Source: Pectobacterium carotovorum (lineage in GTDB: Bacteria; Pseudomonadota; Gammaproteobacteria; Enterobacterales; Enterobacteriaceae). Taken from it: DNA of 64,000 nt. The stretch spans positions 1,116,001 to 1,180,000 of the forward strand of contig CP066552.1 in assembly GCA_016415585.1 (NCBI GenBank), read 5' to 3'. Below the pieces are notes generated by a model, which was given only the letters and a program-made list of their open reading frames with translations, ran no database searches and was not told the origin of the DNA. The translations under genes were made by a program, and so were the position numbers. The stretch's first letter is position 1. Every line of letters starts with the position of its first letter. Shown here in pieces: positions 61,244-64,000 of the stretch.

Positions 61244-62022
61244 TGCAATGGTTGGCACGTATAAAATGGTTGGGCGTCGTTATTTTGGGATTGTTAACCG
61301 CTTGTCAGGCAGGAGGACACAGTATGCGGGCGAGTGAACTTTTTGAGCCACCCGTGGTGGCGGTATTGCAGAGTATCCAAAAAGGTGACGAAGCAGCGGC
61401 GCGTTATCAGCTGTCGCAGGGCGTTAACCTGAATATTCAGGGCAAAGAAGGGGTGACGCCGCTGCTGTGGCTGATTTATGAAACGCAGGATAAAAAGGCC
61501 GTCACGCTGGCGCTTAAATTGGGTGCCGATCCAAATTATAAAGATGGATCTGGTGATAGTGCGGTGAACCGAGTATCTGGTGTTAAAGATCCAGACTGGC
61601 TTCGCATTATTCTGGATGCGGGGGGCGATCCGAATGCAATTGGGCGCCTTGGACAACCAGCACTATTTAGTGCCATTAACGAAGAACGCTGGGCCGATAT
61701 AAAATTACTTGTGGCGAGTGGGGCTGACGTCAATTTAACTGATGAGCAAAAAACCAATAGCGCTCACTATGCTGCTTATCTTAACCAGTATGAAATCTCC
61801 TATTGGCTGATTGAGCAGGGCGCTAATGTTAATACCTATTCGGCTACGGGGGCTAGCTTAGCCTGGAGTGTTGAAGACAGCTTATCCATTATGTCTCCTA
61901 AATCGCCTCACTACCCTTGGGCACTAAAGGTAAAACAGCTGTTACTGGATCGCGGCGTTAAATTCCCACCGCTGTCACCTGCTGAAGTTCGGGATCGTTG
62001 GGAAAAAGGATTGCCAGTCTAG
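61243..62022 (+). CDS. Ankyrin-repeat lipoprotein, probable immunity to the PAAR-lipase
   Basis: The 259-residue precursor has a lipoprotein signal with lipobox LTAC (Cys21) and about five ankyrin-like repeats (GVTPLLWLIYETQDKKAV, GADPNYKDGSGDSAVNR, GGDPNAIGRLGQPALFSA, GADVNLTDEQKTNSAHYAA, GANVNTYSATGASLAW). It overlaps the effector stop by one base (TAATG), so the two are translationally coupled. Lipoproteins with ankyrin repeats are known as periplasmic immunity proteins for several T6SS lipase effectors, which fits location and target. Confidence 0.85.
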   Translation: MQWLARIKWLGVVILGLLTACQAGGHSMRASELFEPPVVAVLQSIQKGDEAAARYQLSQGVNLNIQGKEGVTPLLWLIYETQDKKAVTLALKLGADPNYKDGSGDSAVNRVSGVKDPDWLRIILDAGGDPNAIGRLGQPALFSAINEERWADIKLLVASGADVNLTDEQKTNSAHYAAYLNQYEISYWLIEQGANVNTYSATGASLAWSVEDSLSIMSPKSPHYPWALKVKQLLLDRGVKFPPLSPAEVRDRWEKGLPV

Positions 62023-62180
62023 TTTTATTTTGACTCTCCGTTTTATTATTCATTTTACGTTATAAAAATAAACGGCATGTCTCGACCCGATAGTCTACGT
62101 GATTATTGGGTCGTTGCTGCTGTGATGAATACACGCTCATCGTATTAAATTTCATTTCATTTATTTACAGGCAAATAACG

Positions 62181-63137
62181 ATGATGGCAAACGGTTATAC
62201 CCTGTTTGAAATCAGCCAGTTTAATGCGCCGTTGTTCGCTATTATCTCGCCGTTGAGCTATCCCAAATTACCTGAATATTGGCAGGCTTTTCAACCTGCG
62301 GCGTCAGATATATGGCAGCAGCTGCATTTTGGCAAGGATGCCGAAAACTGGCAGATGTGGGCGCCTCTTGTGGTGAAAATAGAAGAAGGCAAACCAGGAG
62401 AAACACTGCTGCACTGGCTGACTGAGACACAGCCGGAGCGGCATGGTGGCGTGATCCTCATGCATGGCGAACTGACATTGCAGCAGATGGCTGATTTTTG
62501 GCAGCAGCGCATTTCCTGTCTTTGGCCTGATGGCACACGAGCGCTATTTCGTAGCTATGCACCAGAGGTTTTATCGGCCTGGTGGCCTACTCTGGATCGT
62601 GCTGCTCAAACGGATTTTCTCGGCTCGCTGAATAATATGTATTTACCCATAGTGAGTAGCGAACATGGGGAGTATCAGCTATTCGCACAACAGGAAATGA
62701 ATAACGAAAATAAGAACGAAATTAAGAAAGACTATCAAATTAATTTAACGCGTTATCAATATTATCTTCTCGCTAATGACAATCGCCTACACCGGTTGGC
62801 AAATGAACTCTTTCTTTTTGTCAGCGCGAAATGTGTTTTTCCACTGGACATCGAAATAGTAAAAGAACGCTTTATTAGCGGCATTGCATTAGCAGGAAAA
62901 TATTATCCCAAAGCCAGCGAAGCGGAGTGTGAAGCCTGGTCCGCTCATCGCTGGGTACTCGGTAGTGAATTTTATTTGCACCCGATCTTTATTCATCTGA
63001 CAGAGCGCTATTCGATTGCGGACAGTATTCGGATTTTTAAATCCGAACCTGAACGCATTGAGAGCGTGCAACTTAATTACCATCGCCCCAGTTGGATGCG
63101 GGGAGAGTTACCTGACATAACGGAGGTCACGCTGTGA
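62181..63137 (+). CDS. DUF4123-type adaptor protein (first copy)
   Basis: The 318-residue protein begins MMANGYTLFEISQFNAPLFA; the frame extends 25 codons further upstream (62106) without conservation. It has the HGGVILMHGELTLQQMADFW and RALFRSYAPEVLSAWWPTL segments, which fit DUF4123 adaptors (Tap-1/TEC family) that load effectors on VgrG or PAAR. The C-terminal half continues with an extra helical region (about 205-318). It lies after the effector-immunity pair, so it may load either that effector or a further one. Family assignment is by recalled motifs. Confidence 0.72.
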   Translation: MMANGYTLFEISQFNAPLFAIISPLSYPKLPEYWQAFQPAASDIWQQLHFGKDAENWQMWAPLVVKIEEGKPGETLLHWLTETQPERHGGVILMHGELTLQQMADFWQQRISCLWPDGTRALFRSYAPEVLSAWWPTLDRAAQTDFLGSLNNMYLPIVSSEHGEYQLFAQQEMNNENKNEIKKDYQINLTRYQYYLLANDNRLHRLANELFLFVSAKCVFPLDIEIVKERFISGIALAGKYYPKASEAECEAWSAHRWVLGSEFYLHPIFIHLTERYSIADSIRIFKSEPERIESVQLNYHRPSWMRGELPDITEVTL

Positions 63138-64000
63138 GTGTATCGCAACCTTTCCTTGAATTGACGCCGGAAGATGACGCTGTCTGGCAAACGCGTATCG
63201 CTCAGGGCGGCTGTTTTGTTATCGCCGAAGCGTCGATGAACGATGCTGTGCCGTGGCTGGCCGAACGCTGGGGGGGCAGCCTGGAACAGACGCGCTTGTA
63301 CTGGGGTGAGGCAGGGCGCGTTCATGCCTCGGTGTCACCCTACTGCATCCCGCTTCATGCCGCTAACTGGTCGCAGGTGAAAGAACACATTGTCACCCAG
63401 CTTGGCTGGGGAATGGGTCTACAGCTGGAATGGTTTATGCAGGCATATTCACCGCTCGATCAACTGCTTGAGGTTACAAAGCATCTGCGACAGTGGAGCC
63501 TGGTGACCTCACCTTCTGGGGAGAATGCCATCCTGCGCGTGGGGGACTGGCAGGTGGTGAATCAGCTATTATCCGCCAGCTCCGCACAAGAAGCCTGTGC
63601 ACTCTATGGCCCAATAGCCAGCTTCTGCGACATTTCCCCTGACGGCGCGGTACGTGCCTTAAATCTCACTGCCCGCGAACCACACTCTATTCCAGACATC
63701 CTGCCGCGCCAACTGAGTGACGAACAATGGCAAGCCATCATGGTGCCTTACGGACATCACAATCTGGCGCGCTATAGGGAACATCTGCGTGCTTACCATG
63801 CTGACTGGCAACACGCGCCTGATGATGAACTACAGGCGTTTACCCATCAGCAGACGGAACAGGCGAAAAACAACGGCTTTAACAACGACCGCGATATCGT
63901 GCGCTGGCTGGCATTGGCGACAGAACTCTCGCCGGAATTCATGCATCAGCCCTGGGCAAAAAATATTCTGATACAGCCTGAATACATTGGCACGCAAAGC
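63134..64000 (+). CDS. DUF4123-type adaptor or effector-associated protein (second copy, partial)
   Basis: Reading from the GTG at 63134 (GGAGG 7 bases upstream, 4-base overlap with the preceding gene) gives an open frame of 289 residues to the window end, with no stop. It has ECxx-free DUF4123-like motifs: PWLAERWGGSLEQTRLYWGE, VHASVSPYCIPLHAANW, QLGWGMGLQLEWFMQAYSPL and LRQWSLVTSPSGENAILRVG. Past about residue 215 there is a second, helical part (NNGFNNDRDIVRWLALATEL). It is likely the loader for an effector encoded just beyond the window. Being cut, its full domain layout is unknown. Confidence 0.75.
   Translation, partial: MSVSQPFLELTPEDDAVWQTRIAQGGCFVIAEASMNDAVPWLAERWGGSLEQTRLYWGEAGRVHASVSPYCIPLHAANWSQVKEHIVTQLGWGMGLQLEWFMQAYSPLDQLLEVTKHLRQWSLVTSPSGENAILRVGDWQVVNQLLSASSAQEACALYGPIASFCDISPDGAVRALNLTAREPHSIPDILPRQLSDEQWQAIMVPYGHHNLARYREHLRAYHADWQHAPDDELQAFTHQQTEQAKNNGFNNDRDIVRWLALATELSPEFMHQPWAKNILIQPEYIGTQS

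Overview
The window reads as a chromosome segment of an enterobacterium, most likely a soft-rot Pectobacterium or a close relative. The first 31 kb carries the conserved enterobacterial block around rpsB, bamA, lpxA and dnaE, with proteins very close to their Escherichia coli counterparts but not identical. Species assignment rests on recalled family resemblance, not on a search.

Layout. (1) 1-4646, minus strand: the first codons of yaeH, then dapD, glnD and map, with intrinsic terminators after dapD and map. (2) 4774-24614, plus strand: the translation and envelope cluster rpsB-tsf-pyrH-frr-dxr-uppS-cdsA-rseP-bamA-skp-lpxD-fabZ-lpxA-lpxB-rnhB-dnaE-accA. It links ribosome function, isoprenoid and undecaprenyl carrier synthesis, phospholipid and lipid A synthesis, outer-membrane assembly and replication. 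(3) 24741-28577: yaeR, tilS, the minus-strand yaeP-rof pair, yaeQ and nlpE; the arfB gene found between yaeQ and nlpE in E. coli is absent. (4) 28639-31203: mutS on the minus strand.

(5) 31204-35009: an AT-rich patch unlike its neighbours. It holds a DUF4225-like glycine-rich membrane protein (plus strand), two tandem-duplicated two-helix membrane proteins and a variant Hcp (minus strand), and about 1.2 kb without a convincing gene. It looks like a horizontally acquired T6SS cargo module: an effector candidate, duplicated immunity candidates and an Hcp carrier.

(6) 35010-64000, plus strand: a complete Vibrio VAS-type type VI secretion system. The order is tssB-tssC-tssE-tssF-tssG-FHA-tssJ-tssK-tssL-tssH(clpV)-vasH-vasI-tssA-tssM-vasL-Sel1 lipoprotein, then a terminator, a separate hcp unit with an excellent sigma-54 promoter preceded by repeated TGCGCAA dyads, then vgrG, a PAAR-lipase effector, an ankyrin lipoprotein (probable immunity) and two tandem DUF4123 adaptor genes, the second cut by the window end. 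The sigma-54 activator VasH encoded in the main operon probably switches on the hcp unit, so apparatus and ejected tube and spike would be coupled by an internal regulatory loop.

No rRNA or tRNA gene, CRISPR array or intact insertion sequence was recognised. The most novel material is the AT-rich effector/immunity/Hcp patch beside mutS, the PAAR-lipase/ankyrin pair and the regulatory region in front of hcp.
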